A DNA stretch of 64,000 bases from Marinobacter halodurans (GTDB lineage: Bacteria > Pseudomonadota > Gammaproteobacteria > Pseudomonadales > Oleiphilaceae), in assembly GCF_004327985.1 (NCBI RefSeq), contig NZ_SJDL01000010.1, positions 82,941 to 146,940 of the forward strand. Reading direction: 5' to 3'. The stretch's first letter is position 1. Each line of letters starts with the position of its first letter. Of the stretch, positions 45,723 through 55,534 are shown piece by piece. Under the pieces are notes generated by a model. The model did not search any database and had not been told where the DNA came from. It saw only the letters and a program-made list of their open reading frames with translations. The translations under genes and the position numbers were made by a program.

Positions 45723-47438
45723 ATGCCGCCAAGCAATCAGAACGTTACCCTGACCGGACTTGCCCGCCGATTTGTTGAGGATGGACTGCTCGAGGAAGCC
45801 GCAGCCCGCGATGCCTTTATTCAGGCATCCAACAACAAAATTCCACTGATCACCTACTTAGTCCAAAACAATTTGGCGGATAGCCGTGGGCTCGCGTTCT
45901 CCGCTGCAATGGAGTTTGGTGTTTCCGTCCTTGATCTAAACTCGTTCTCCCCTGAAATGCTGCCGGAGAAGATAGTCGATGAAAAACTGGTTCGTAAACA
46001 CAACGCCCTTCCCCTTTATAAACGAGGGAAGCGACTGTTTATAGCCGTTTCGGACCCCACTAACATCCAGGCGCTGGATGAGATTAAGTTCAACACCGGT
46101 TTGAGCACCGACGCCATTCTGGTTGATGATGCCAAACTTCGGGAAATGATTGATCGGTACCTGGAATCCCACGAGACATCCATGGGGGACCTGGAAGATT
46201 CCGACCTTGAAGACATTGATATTGAAGGGGGGGAAGAGGATAACGACGATGCTGCGGTTGCCGCTTCGGATGTCGATGACGCTCCTATTGTAAAGTACGT
46301 CAACAAGGTGCTTTTGGACGCCATTCGAGGTGGCGCATCTGATATTCACTTCGAACCCTATGAAAAAGTTTATCGCGTAAGAACGCGGACAGACGGCATC
46401 CTCAAAGAAGTCTCCAAACCGTCCATAAAGCTGGCCCCGAAAATCGCGGCTCGTGTGAAGATCATGGCCCAGCTCGATATTTCCGAGCGTCGGGTGCCGC
46501 AGGACGGTCGGATCAAGATGAAGCTGTCCAAGACCAAGGCCATAGATTTCCGGGTCAATACGCTTCCGACACTTTGGGGTGAGAAAATCGTCCTGCGTAT
46601 CCTTGATCCAAGTTCGGCGAAACTGGGGATTGATGCTCTGGGCTACGAGGACGAGCAGAAACAAATGTATATGGAGGCCCTGGAACAGCCTCAGGGCATG
46701 ATTTTGGTAACAGGCCCAACCGGTTCCGGTAAAACGGTATCCCTGTACACAGGCCTGAACATCCTGAACACGCAAGAGCGCAACATTTCCACAGCGGAAG
46801 ATCCGGCAGAAATCAACCTGGAAGGCATCAATCAAGTTAACGTCAACAATAAAGTGGGCCTGGGCTTCGCTGAAGCGCTGCGTGCATTCCTGCGCCAAGA
46901 TCCCGATGTCATCATGGTAGGCGAGATCCGCGATCTCGAAACCGCGAATATTGCAATTAAGGCGGCCCAAACCGGTCATTTGGTGCTTTCGACATTGCAC
47001 ACAAATAGCGCACCGGAGACTCTAACCCGCATGATGAACATGGGGGTCCCAGCCTTTAACATCGCGACGTCCGTCAGCTTGATCATCGCCCAGCGACTGG
47101 CCCGCCGGCTCTGCAGCTGCAAGGAGCCGGCCGATGTGCCCAAAGACGTATTATTGAAGGAAGGCTTCACAGAGCAACAAATTGAAACAGGCTTTACTTT
47201 GTACCGCCCCAAGGGCTGTGATAAATGCAATGGTGGATATAAAGGCCGCGTCGGCATATACGAAGTCGTCAAGGTCACAGAGAACCTCGCCAATATGATT
47301 ATGGAAGAGGCGAGTTCGATTAAGATTGCAAAACAGGCTCAGGCGGAAGGCTTCGCGAACCTCAGACAGTCGGGTCTCAAGAAGGTCATAGATGGTATGA
47401 CAAGTCTTGAGGAAGCGAACCGCGTGACGAAGGATTAA
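45723..47438 (+). CDS. pilB: Type IV pilus assembly ATPase PilB
   Basis: The 571-residue cytoplasmic motor has the N-terminal T2SSE-N domain, an acidic linker (about residues 160-190), Walker A GPTGSGKT at 331-338, the Asp-box NISTAEDPAEINLEGINQVN, Walker B and His box (DPDVIMVGEIRDLETANIAI, VLSTLHTNSAPET). The zinc tetracysteine is CSC ... CDKC. It powers pilus extension. pilC starts two bases after its stop. Confidence 0.97.
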   Translation: MPPSNQNVTLTGLARRFVEDGLLEEAAARDAFIQASNNKIPLITYLVQNNLADSRGLAFSAAMEFGVSVLDLNSFSPEMLPEKIVDEKLVRKHNALPLYKRGKRLFIAVSDPTNIQALDEIKFNTGLSTDAILVDDAKLREMIDRYLESHETSMGDLEDSDLEDIDIEGGEEDNDDAAVAASDVDDAPIVKYVNKVLLDAIRGGASDIHFEPYEKVYRVRTRTDGILKEVSKPSIKLAPKIAARVKIMAQLDISERRVPQDGRIKMKLSKTKAIDFRVNTLPTLWGEKIVLRILDPSSAKLGIDALGYEDEQKQMYMEALEQPQGMILVTGPTGSGKTVSLYTGLNILNTQERNISTAEDPAEINLEGINQVNVNNKVGLGFAEALRAFLRQDPDVIMVGEIRDLETANIAIKAAQTGHLVLSTLHTNSAPETLTRMMNMGVPAFNIATSVSLIIAQRLARRLCSCKEPADVPKDVLLKEGFTEQQIETGFTLYRPKGCDKCNGGYKGRVGIYEVVKVTENLANMIMEEASSIKIAKQAQAEGFANLRQSGLKKVIDGMTSLEEANRVTKD

Positions 47439-47440
47439 AG

Positions 47441-48658
47441 ATGGCAGAAAACGCGCAGAAATTATCGACCTTTGTCTGGGAAGGCAAGGACCGCAAAGGC
47501 AACAAAACCAAAGGGGAGCTCTCAGGCCCAAGCTTGGCGTTGGTAAAAGCTCAGCTCCGCAAGCAGGGCATTATGCCCGACAAGGTTAAAAAGAAACCCA
47601 AGCCGCTCTTTGGTGGTAGCAAAAAAATCTCGCCTTTCGATATCGCAATGCTCACCCGGCAAATGGCGACCATGATGAAAGCGGGCGTGCCACTTGTTCA
47701 AAGCTTCGATATCGTTGCGGACGGGATGGACAACAAAGGGCTTCAGGAACTCGTTATTGCGCTCAGAAATGATGTAGCGTCAGGAACGAGTTTCGCAGGA
47801 GCGCTGCGTCGTCATCCCAAATACTTTGACGACCTGTACTGCAATCTGGTTGATTCCGGGGAAAAGGCAGGCGCTCTGGAGCAAATGCTCGACCGAATCG
47901 CGACCTATTTGGAAAAGACAGAAATTCTGAAGAAAAAAGTTAAAAAAGCAATGACCTACCCAATAGCGGTTGTCGTTGTCGCGATTGTGGTAACAGCTAT
48001 CCTACTCGTTAAGGTAGTTCCCCAGTTCCAATCGCTCTTCAACGGTTTTGGCGCTGAACTCCCCGTCTTCACGCAATTTATTATCCACGTATCGGAGTGG
48101 CTTCAGGCTTGGTGGTTCATCGTCCTACTTGGCATCGTTGGAGCCATATTCGGGTTTAAGGAAGCCAAAAAACGATCGAAAAAGTTTTCTGATGCCGTCG
48201 ACAAATACGTGCTAAAACTACCTATTGTTGGCGAAATACTGGACAAATCCGCGGTCGCGAAGTTCGGTCGTGTTCTGTCCACGACGTTCGCGTCAGGCGT
48301 GCCTCTCGTTGACGCGCTGGAATCTGTATCCGGTGCAACAGGCAATGCAGTTTATCGGGATGCCGTCAGCCGCATCCGAGACGATGTGTCGAGCGGAACA
48401 CAGCTACAAGCGTCGATGCGAGCCACCGGGGTTTTCCCGGTAATGGCTGTACAGTTGACTGCGATTGGTGAAGAATCTGGTAACTTAGATTCTATGCTCG
48501 AAAAGGTAGCTGACCATTACGAATCCGTCGTCGATGACATGGTTGACAACCTCACTGCATTGATGGAACCCATGATCATGGCCGTCCTTGGTGTTCTCGT
48601 CGGTGGCCTGATAATTGGCATGTATCTGCCTATATTCCAAATGGGACAAGTCGTCTAA
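47441..48658 (+). CDS. pilC: Type IV pilus inner-membrane platform protein PilC
   Basis: The 405-residue protein has two GspF domains, each ending in membrane helices (about residues 170-195, 220-245 and 375-400). Family patterns are LTRQMATMMKAGVPLVQSFD and LSTTFASGVPLVDALESVSG. It connects PilB to the pilus. It is the second gene of pilB-pilC-pilD. Confidence 0.97.
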   Translation: MAENAQKLSTFVWEGKDRKGNKTKGELSGPSLALVKAQLRKQGIMPDKVKKKPKPLFGGSKKISPFDIAMLTRQMATMMKAGVPLVQSFDIVADGMDNKGLQELVIALRNDVASGTSFAGALRRHPKYFDDLYCNLVDSGEKAGALEQMLDRIATYLEKTEILKKKVKKAMTYPIAVVVVAIVVTAILLVKVVPQFQSLFNGFGAELPVFTQFIIHVSEWLQAWWFIVLLGIVGAIFGFKEAKKRSKKFSDAVDKYVLKLPIVGEILDKSAVAKFGRVLSTTFASGVPLVDALESVSGATGNAVYRDAVSRIRDDVSSGTQLQASMRATGVFPVMAVQLTAIGEESGNLDSMLEKVADHYESVVDDMVDNLTALMEPMIMAVLGVLVGGLIIGMYLPIFQMGQVV

Positions 48659-48676
48659 ACATTGACTTCGTTATCA

Positions 48677-48705
48677 CCGCCCGGCAGATTTCCCCAGCCG
48701 GGCGG
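48677..48705 (+). terminator. Stem-loop between pilC and pilD
   Basis: CCGCCCGGC (48677-48685) and GCCGGGCGG (48697-48705) form a perfect 9-bp stem with an 11-base loop, followed by a short TTTT at 48711-48714. It may act as a partial terminator between pilC and pilD. Confidence 0.55.
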
Positions 48706-48755
48706 ACTCGTTTTAGGCCCACATTTTTCCTAGAAGATACAAATCAAGGCCGTCC

Positions 48756-49631
48756 ATGCCGACCTATGACACATTACTGAGCAATCCAGCCTATTTTTAT
48801 CCTTTCTTGGTATTTCTATCACTCTGCATCGGCAGCTTCCTAAACGTCGTCATCCTCCGCCTCCCCAAAATGATGGAGCAGGACTGGCGCTGCCAATGCG
48901 AGGAGTTTTTGGAAATTCCAGAAGGTGACCGAAAGCCCGAAAAGAAATTCACCCTCTCCTCCCCCAACTCGACCTGCCCAAAATGCGGGCACGAGATCAA
49001 GCCCTGGGAAAACATCCCGGTCATCAGCTACCTGTTCCTCGGCGGCAAGTGCGCCTCCTGCAAAGCACCGATTTCGATTCGCTACCCGCTGATTGAAGCC
49101 GCTACCGCCATTCTGTCAGTCTTTACGGTCGCCTGGCTGGGTGCCGGCGAAAAAGGGCTTTGGGCCCTGGTTCTGGTTTGGGCGTTGATCGCCCTGACGG
49201 TTATCGACTTCGATACCCAACTGCTGCCAGACAGCATCACCCTGCCCCTGCTCTGGCTGGGCCTGATCCTCAATTATTTCGGTGTGCTGACCGATTTCAG
49301 CAGTGCCTTCTGGGGCGCGATTTTCGGCTACCTGTCGCTCTGGTCCATCTACTGGCTGTTCAAGCTGGTAACCGGCAAGGAGGGCATGGGACATGGCGAT
49401 TTCAAGCTGCTCGGGGCCCTTGGTGCGTGGCTGGGATGGCAGTTGCTGCCGGCGGTGATTCTGCTATCGTCTGTCGTGGGCGCCATCATTGGCATCAGCC
49501 TGATTGCGTTTCGCGGGCATGGGCGCGAGGTGCCGATTCCTTTTGGCCCCTACCTGGCCATCGCCGGCCTGCTTGCGCTCTGGTTCGGGCCCGAGCTCCA
49601 GGCGCTCTGGTTTAGCTATCTTCGACTGTAA
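48756..49631 (+). CDS. pilD: Prepilin peptidase / N-methyltransferase PilD
   Basis: The 291-residue inner-membrane protease cleaves and methylates prepilins. It has the zinc-type tetracysteine (STCPKCGHEIKPWENIPVIS, GGKCASCKAPIS), the catalytic Asp in TVIDFDTQLLPD and GMGHGDFKLLGALG, and about eight membrane segments. It would process both pilins in this window. Confidence 0.97.
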   Translation: MPTYDTLLSNPAYFYPFLVFLSLCIGSFLNVVILRLPKMMEQDWRCQCEEFLEIPEGDRKPEKKFTLSSPNSTCPKCGHEIKPWENIPVISYLFLGGKCASCKAPISIRYPLIEAATAILSVFTVAWLGAGEKGLWALVLVWALIALTVIDFDTQLLPDSITLPLLWLGLILNYFGVLTDFSSAFWGAIFGYLSLWSIYWLFKLVTGKEGMGHGDFKLLGALGAWLGWQLLPAVILLSSVVGAIIGISLIAFRGHGREVPIPFGPYLAIAGLLALWFGPELQALWFSYLRL

Positions 49632-49646
49632 CAGCAGGTTCATCCC

Positions 49647-50276
49647 TTGAGAGTCATCGGTCTGACGGGCGGTATCGGCAGTGGCAAGTCCACGGTCGCC
49701 CGCCTCTTCCAGGAGTTGGGTGTCCATGCCGTGGATGCCGATATCATTGCCCGCGAGGTTGTTGAGCCCGGCACGCCCGCATTGGCCCGGATTGCCGGGC
49801 ATTTCGGCGAGACAATCCTCACCGCCGAAGGCGCACTCAATCGTGCGGCCTTGCGACGGATTGTGTTTGAAACACCTTCTGAAAGGGCGTGGCTCGAGAA
49901 GCTGCTGCACCCGGTCATTCGCGAGGAAATCCGGCGCCAGCTCTGGCTGGGTGATGAACCGGTTCCCGCGGACTATCCTCATCAATATGTCTTGCTGGTT
50001 TCGCCGCTGTTGCTGGAAACCGATCAGTACCAGTTGACGGATGAGGTGATCGTGGTGGACGTCCCTGTCGAAACGCAGATCGAACGCACCATGGGCCGCG
50101 ATCAGAACGATCGTGATCAGGTGGAGCGTATCATTGCAGCGCAAATACCGCGGGAGGAGCGGCTCCAGAAAGCCGACCGGGTGATCGACAACACCCAGCC
50201 CATGGCGGCGGTCAAAGACTCGGTCAGGGCTCTACACGCCATTCTGGACACGGGCCTGGCGGATCAAGGTTCATGA
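49647..50276 (+). CDS. coaE: Dephospho-CoA kinase
   Basis: The 209-residue enzyme makes CoA from dephospho-CoA. The P-loop is in RVIGLTGGIGSGKSTVARLF, with the DADIIAREVVEPG substrate motif and QIERTMGRDQNDRDQVERII. It starts with TTG at 49647, preceded by AGCAGG, 15 bases after pilD. The pilB-C-D-coaE order is common in gammaproteobacteria. Confidence 0.95.
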   Translation: MRVIGLTGGIGSGKSTVARLFQELGVHAVDADIIAREVVEPGTPALARIAGHFGETILTAEGALNRAALRRIVFETPSERAWLEKLLHPVIREEIRRQLWLGDEPVPADYPHQYVLLVSPLLLETDQYQLTDEVIVVDVPVETQIERTMGRDQNDRDQVERIIAAQIPREERLQKADRVIDNTQPMAAVKDSVRALHAILDTGLADQGS

Positions 50277-50731
50277 GTTCTCCCTGCATTTTCTGCCAGA
50301 TTGCGGCCGATGAAGCCCCCCATGCCCTGGTCTACAAAGACGATGACTGCTGTGCCTTCATGGATATCCATCCGCTCGGCCGTGGACATGTCCTGGTGAT
50401 TCCCCGGCGCCATGTGGTTCAAGTGACAGAGCTCGAAGGCACGCTGCAGGATCGTCTGTTCCAGGTGGCTCGCCGGATACTGAAAGCCCAGCGTCAGCTG
50501 GGCTGGGGAATCCAGGGGACCCACATCCTCCTGAACGACGGCAAGGCCGCGAACCAGACGGTCCCCCACGCCCACATCCATGTTATCCCGCGGGAGTCCC
50601 GGGATGGCTTGAAATCCATGGGACGGCTTCTGCTGCATGTGACCGGCCTGTTCGGCCCTCGCCAGAAGCCGGCGGTATTGCAACAACAGGCGGAATCGCT
50701 TCGGCATGAAATGGATCGCTTCCAGGAATAG
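50273..50731 (+). CDS. HIT family hydrolase
   Basis: The 152-residue protein has the CxxC zinc pair in SPCIFCQIAADEAPH, LGRGHVLVIPRRHV and the histidine triad HAHIHVIPR. HIT proteins hydrolyse nucleotide phosphoramidates and dinucleoside polyphosphates; the exact substrate is unknown. It overlaps coaE by 4 bases and the next gene by 26 bases. Confidence 0.92.
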   Translation: MSSPCIFCQIAADEAPHALVYKDDDCCAFMDIHPLGRGHVLVIPRRHVVQVTELEGTLQDRLFQVARRILKAQRQLGWGIQGTHILLNDGKAANQTVPHAHIHVIPRESRDGLKSMGRLLLHVTGLFGPRQKPAVLQQQAESLRHEMDRFQE

Positions 50732-51803
50732 TGTGCGCCCTCACCTCAGCGCCATAGCCAGCGCGCTTTGCCTGGCCGCCGTTCCATCGGCCGCCCTGGC
50801 CAATACGGCGGATCAGCAGGAACCGTATGTTTCCCCGCTGCGGATGGATGCACTGGAGCTGGATTTCTTTACCTTTACGCAGGAAGATCGCCTGGATCAG
50901 AAACAGGCCCAGCCCCGGGACTCCTGGTGGCTCGACACGTCGGAATGGATCATCCGCCAGCATGAAGAGCGCTCCCGGCAGGTCCAGAACATGGGCGCCT
51001 GGGCGGACCAGACGCTGTCCGGTGATGCCCGCACGCTGCCAGACAACCAGAGCTATCTTCGCATCGGCTTTGCAACGCGTTCTGAGACCGCCAATCTCGC
51101 CCAGATCGAGCCGGAAGCCCGCTTCAAGCTGGACCTGCCCACCGTCGAAGAGAAACTGCGCCTGGTGGTGGAGAGCGACAGCGAAGAAACCAAGTCCCTC
51201 TCCGAAAGGGACCGCGACCGGCAGTTGACCGATGAAGGCCGCAGCGATTCCAGGGCCACCGGCGCCCTGCGCTACATCACCGACCTCACGGACAAGCTGA
51301 ACCTGAGCAACGATGTGGGCGCGCGCCTGCGCCTGCCTCCGGATGCGTTCTGGCGTGCCCGTTCCCGGGGGCGCTTCGATCTGGCCAACGACTGGGACCT
51401 GGATATCGACCAACGCGTCTATTACTTCCACCAGGATGGCTGGGGCGAGAGCACCTGGCTGGGTTTTTCCAAGTGGTACGGCGACTGGCGTTTCCGCAGT
51501 GCTTCGGAATTGCGCTGGGTCCACTCGGACCGGCAATTCGAGTTCTCGGAGATCTTCAGTCTGTACAGCCGCCCCAACAACCGGGCTGAGCTCAATCCCC
51601 GCATGGGTGTGCTGGGCGAGAGCCAACCGGGCTGGCGACCGACGGAGTACTTCGTCGACTTCACCTATCGCTATCGCCTCTACAGCACTTGGCTTTATGG
51701 CGAAGCCATTCCTGCGGTCAACTTCTACCGGGACGACAATTTCGGCGAGACCGCATCCATCACCCTGCGTATCGAGATGTTCTTTGCCGGGAGTATCCGA
51801 TGA
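50706..51803 (+). CDS. Probable outer-membrane beta-barrel protein, unknown function
   Basis: The 365-residue protein has a signal peptide ending near residue 33 (SALCLAAVPSAALA). From about residue 110 it shows alternating amphipathic strands with many aromatic residues (for example DQRVYYFHQDGW and YFVDFTYRYRLYSTWL) and ends with a strand, ITLRIEMFFAGSIR. This suggests an outer-membrane barrel. I do not recognise a named family. Its start lies inside the HIT gene and its stop overlaps trmO, so the three are translationally coupled. Confidence 0.75.
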   Translation: MKWIASRNSVRPHLSAIASALCLAAVPSAALANTADQQEPYVSPLRMDALELDFFTFTQEDRLDQKQAQPRDSWWLDTSEWIIRQHEERSRQVQNMGAWADQTLSGDARTLPDNQSYLRIGFATRSETANLAQIEPEARFKLDLPTVEEKLRLVVESDSEETKSLSERDRDRQLTDEGRSDSRATGALRYITDLTDKLNLSNDVGARLRLPPDAFWRARSRGRFDLANDWDLDIDQRVYYFHQDGWGESTWLGFSKWYGDWRFRSASELRWVHSDRQFEFSEIFSLYSRPNNRAELNPRMGVLGESQPGWRPTEYFVDFTYRYRLYSTWLYGEAIPAVNFYRDDNFGETASITLRIEMFFAGSIR

Positions 51804-52540
51804 CTCGACACCCGTCCCGGCCAGCCCAGGACGCCCTGACGCTGGAGCCGGTCGCCATCACCCGTTCGTGCTTCCGCGATAAGTTCGGTGTGCCGCGCCA
51901 GCCCGGACTGACCCGGCATGCGTGGGCCGACCTGATTATCCAGCCGCCCTATAATCGCGAGGATGCCTTCCGGGGTCTGGAGGACTGCTCCCATCTCTGG
52001 CTGACGTTCCAGTTCCACCAGGCGGTGCGGGCCGAATGGCGGCCGACGATTCGCCCACCCCGGCTTGGCGGCAACCGCAAGGTCGGCGTCTTTGCCAGCC
52101 GCTCGCCGTTCCGCCCCAACAGTCTGGGCCTGTCCGTTGTGCGCAACGAGGGCCTGCGGCGACAAGACGGCGACCTCGTACTGCGCATCCGGGAGCATGA
52201 TTTGATCGAGGGGACGCCAATTCTCGACATCAAGCCTTACCTGCCCTTCGCCGATGCGATTACAGACGCCGAGATTCCCTGGGCTTCCGCGCCGCCTACA
52301 GAGCGCCTGCCGGTTGTGTTCTCAGCGGAGGCCGAAGCCCAGTTGGACCTGTTGGACCCGCAGCGCTACCCTGAATTCCGCGCCCTGATCGAAGACGTCG
52401 TGGCCTACGATCCGCGACCGTCGTTTCGCCGGGGCCGGATTGAGGAGCGGATCTACGGCGCACACCTCTACGACCACAATGTCCGCTTCCGTTTCAGCGA
52501 GTCGGGTGTGACCGTTTTGACGATAAGTCTGCTAGACTGA
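51800..52540 (+). CDS. trmO: tRNA (N6-threonylcarbamoyladenosine(37)-N6)-methyltransferase TrmO
   Basis: The 246-residue protein belongs to the TsaA/TrmO family that methylates t6A37 in tRNA-Thr with SAM. Seen are FGVPRQPGLTRHAWADLIIQ, GNRKVGVFASRSPFRPNSLG and EGTPILDIKPYLPFAD. The ATG at 51800 overlaps the TGA of the upstream gene; a longer open frame exists but would run deep into that gene. Confidence 0.93.
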   Translation: MTRHPSRPAQDALTLEPVAITRSCFRDKFGVPRQPGLTRHAWADLIIQPPYNREDAFRGLEDCSHLWLTFQFHQAVRAEWRPTIRPPRLGGNRKVGVFASRSPFRPNSLGLSVVRNEGLRRQDGDLVLRIREHDLIEGTPILDIKPYLPFADAITDAEIPWASAPPTERLPVVFSAEAEAQLDLLDPQRYPEFRALIEDVVAYDPRPSFRRGRIEERIYGAHLYDHNVRFRFSESGVTVLTISLLD

Positions 52541-52693
52541 GATTTCAGCCAGAACGGGGCTTGAGAAGCCATCTGTAATATAGAATGACCATTCATGAGC
52601 GCATTAAATTCAAGGTGCTGGGTCATCTGAGTGGTTCTTGCAGATGCCTTCTGGTTTGCCGTAGTCGCATCACTTCACCAGGGAACCGGTAGC

Positions 52694-55042
52694 GTGGCAT
52701 TACGAACATCCCTCAAGAAACTCGGTGTCCGGCCACTTGCGGCTCGATTGCTGGCCTATGTCCTGATTTTCAGCTTCCTGCTTTCCATCGTTGCCACCGG
52801 GGCCCAGATGCTCGGCGAGTTTGAACGCCGCAAGGGCGAGCTGGCGGAAGTCCAGAACCGCGCCGCGGAGATGCTCCAGCCGGTACTGAGCAGCAATCTC
52901 TGGATGCTCGATTTCAAGGCCGTGGAAAATAGCCTGGAGGGTCTGCTCGCCTTTCCATCGATGCAGTATGCCGAGGTCCGTTCGGAAACCGGCGATGTCT
53001 TCCGGGCCGGCCAACCGGTCGAGAATGACCGGATCGAGCAGACCTACCCCATCAAGATCACCGACGGGGAGCATCAGGGACAGCAGCTCGGCACGCTGAC
53101 CATCAGTTCCTCCCTCAGCACAGTCTACCAGGACGTGATCAGCCGCGGCCTGACCCTGCTTATGTTCCAGAGCGTGATCGTAATGCTGGGCACACTGGGT
53201 TTGCTGCTCATCGTACGCCTGACGCTGACCCGTCACCTGGAAACCATCTCCGATTACATCAAGAGGCTCAACTTCGACGCCCTGATCGCGCCGCTCAAAC
53301 TGCACCGTCGCCCGCCGCGCCGGGCCGATGAACTGAGCGAAGTGGAACATGCCCTTAACATCATGCGCGCCCAGTTACTGGAAGAGGCCCGCGACCTGCG
53401 CCAGTCCAGCATGCAGTCAAGGGACGAGCGGGACGAAGCGGTTCGCGCCAACCACGCCAAGAACCTGTTCCTGGCCAACGTGAGCCATGAGCTGCGGACA
53501 CCGCTGCAATCCGTGCTGGGCTATGCCAGCCTGCTCGAGGACACGCAACTGGACGACGAGCAACGGGATTTCGTCAAGACCCTGCAGAACTCCGCGGAAA
53601 GCCTGTCCGCCATCATCAACGACCTGCTGGACATATCCAGCATGGAGGCCGGCAAGCTGGTGCTCGAAGACATCCCGTTCGACCTGCGCGATACCCTTAA
53701 TGATCTGGTGGTCATGCTTGGCGAACGCGCCCGGGAGAAAGGCCTGGCCCTGGAACTGCGGGTCGATGAGAACCTGCCCAACGCCCTGCGGGGGGATCCG
53801 ATCCGTCTGCGCCAGATACTGCTGAACCTGACCTCCAATGCCATCAAGTTCACCGATTCCGGCCACGTCCTGGTTAACCTGGAAGTCCTTGGCCACAAGA
53901 ACGAACGCATCCAGATCCGCATTGCCGTCGAGGATACCGGCGTGGGCATTCACGCCGAGGATCTGCCCCTGGTTTACGAACCCTACGTGCAACTGGGCCA
54001 ACGTTTTCGCCGGCAACTGCCGGGTGCCGGGCTGGGCCTCACCATCTGTCGCCAACTGATTGGGCTCATGGGCGGACGCCTGGACGTGCAAAGCCAGCCC
54101 GGCGAAGGATCGACGTTCTGGATAGAACTGGATCTCGCGCAGGCGCCGGAAGGCACCACCCGCGTCCGACCGGATACCCGCATGATCCGCGGCAAGCGCC
54201 TGCTGGTCGTGGACTCCTACGCGCTGTCCCGCAAGATCACGCTGGAAATGCTGTCGCGCAACGAGGTGGATATCGAGGCCGTCCACTCGGCGGCCGAGGC
54301 CCTACTGGCCCTACGCCAGAGCAGCGACAGCGGCGCCCCCTTCGACGCCATGATCCTGGATGGCTTCGTTCCGGATATGGACAGCGACCTGCTCTGCCAG
54401 CAGGTACGCGAGAATCCGGACTGGAAGGACACGCGCATCCTGGTCCTGTCTTCCAACCCACAACGCGGTGATGCGGAACACTTCCGCCAGGCCGGCGCCG
54501 ACGGGTTTCTCAGCAAGTCATTGCGTGAATCCTACCTGACCCCGATCCTGCACCAGATGTTTACCGACCGAGCCAATGGCGAGCGCGCCTTCCTGACCCG
54601 GTTCTCCCTGCAGCCCAGCCCGGAGCAGCGCAGCCCGCATCCGCTGCCCAGTCAACGTATGCGGGTCCTGCTGGTGGAGGACAATCCGGTCAACCGCACG
54701 CTCACACGCCGCCTGCTGGAAAAACTGGGGTGCGAAGTGACCACAGCCAACGATGGTGAGGCGGCACTGGGGCTGATCCAGTGGCACGAATTCGACTTGA
54801 TCTTCATGGATTGCGTGATGCCCCGGGTCGACGGTTACGAAGCCACCCGACGCCTGCGGGAACGTGAGCACAACCTCAACCAGCCGGCCGTACCGGTGAT
54901 TGCGCTAACGGCCAGCGCCATGGAAAAGGACGAGGAGCGTTGTCGCCGTGCCGGCATGGACGCGTTCGTCGCCAAGCCGGTCAACATGGAAATGCTCCGT
55001 GCCGTGATCGAACAGTTCTGCCGGAGTGCAATCGACGTCTGA
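52694..55042 (+). CDS. Hybrid sensor histidine kinase with two receiver domains
   Basis: The 782-residue protein has an N-terminal membrane helix (about residues 18-40), a periplasmic sensor region, a second helix (about 155-180), a HAMP-like linker, then HisKA with His265 in FLANVSHELRTPLQ and an HATPase domain (NLTSNAIKF, DTGVGIH, GAGLGLTICRQL). Two receiver domains follow: one with a modified acidic pair (LLVVDSYA) and phosphosite ILDGF, and one canonical (LLVEDNPVN, FMDCVMP). No HPt domain is seen, unlike BarA/GacS. The GTG at 52694 with AGGGA upstream is preferred over a GTG 21 codons earlier. Confidence 0.88.
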   Translation: MALRTSLKKLGVRPLAARLLAYVLIFSFLLSIVATGAQMLGEFERRKGELAEVQNRAAEMLQPVLSSNLWMLDFKAVENSLEGLLAFPSMQYAEVRSETGDVFRAGQPVENDRIEQTYPIKITDGEHQGQQLGTLTISSSLSTVYQDVISRGLTLLMFQSVIVMLGTLGLLLIVRLTLTRHLETISDYIKRLNFDALIAPLKLHRRPPRRADELSEVEHALNIMRAQLLEEARDLRQSSMQSRDERDEAVRANHAKNLFLANVSHELRTPLQSVLGYASLLEDTQLDDEQRDFVKTLQNSAESLSAIINDLLDISSMEAGKLVLEDIPFDLRDTLNDLVVMLGERAREKGLALELRVDENLPNALRGDPIRLRQILLNLTSNAIKFTDSGHVLVNLEVLGHKNERIQIRIAVEDTGVGIHAEDLPLVYEPYVQLGQRFRRQLPGAGLGLTICRQLIGLMGGRLDVQSQPGEGSTFWIELDLAQAPEGTTRVRPDTRMIRGKRLLVVDSYALSRKITLEMLSRNEVDIEAVHSAAEALLALRQSSDSGAPFDAMILDGFVPDMDSDLLCQQVRENPDWKDTRILVLSSNPQRGDAEHFRQAGADGFLSKSLRESYLTPILHQMFTDRANGERAFLTRFSLQPSPEQRSPHPLPSQRMRVLLVEDNPVNRTLTRRLLEKLGCEVTTANDGEAALGLIQWHEFDLIFMDCVMPRVDGYEATRRLREREHNLNQPAVPVIALTASAMEKDEERCRRAGMDAFVAKPVNMEMLRAVIEQFCRSAIDV

Positions 55043-55181
55043 GCCGGTTACCATAAGGACTCCGGGTTCAAAGTCAGATCGCTATTCAAATCAACTCTTT
55101 GGCCCCAGTCTGGTCCACCCCGTACGCCGAAGGCCCTGAGCCGGAAGACGTCGGGTTCTCTCAACCGGTATTCAGAGATCC

Positions 55182-55379
55182 ATGCTTGTAACCTGCCCAA
55201 CCTGTAAAAACGATGTCGAATGGGACGTCAACAATCCTTACCGGCCGTTCTGCTGCGAACGCTGCAAGCTGATTGACCTTGGAGCCTGGGCCAATGAGGA
55301 ATTCCGGATTCCAGCCGAGGACGCGGATCCCGGTGAATTTCCTGAAGCAGACGACGAACAGGACACACCCCGGCACTGA
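55182..55379 (+). CDS. yacG: DNA gyrase inhibitor YacG (zinc protein)
   Basis: The 65-residue protein has the two zinc CxxC pairs in [13 protein letters not shown] and [13 protein letters not shown] and the ending EEFRIP plus an acidic tail. It matches YacG, which binds gyrase GyrB. In many relatives it adjoins coaE; here it is about 5 kb downstream. Confidence 0.93.
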   Translation: MLVTCPTCKNDVEWDVNNPYRPFCCERCKLIDLGAWANEEFRIPAEDADPGEFPEADDEQDTPRH

Positions 55380-55534
55380 CAACAGGCTCGACGAGCGGCG
55401 GGTATGCGTTGTAAACCGTTGATCCGGCGTCATGTAAGACCCGGCTGATATGACCAGATCGTAAGTTGAGAGGCCCCTGGCCCATGGCTACTATGACCGC
55501 AGATCCAACCAGAACGAACGATAAGGGTAAATCC

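Noticed and set aside
45936..47000. 354-codon minus-strand frame opposite pilB
   Set aside because: Shadow of pilB; the plus-strand motifs are complete.
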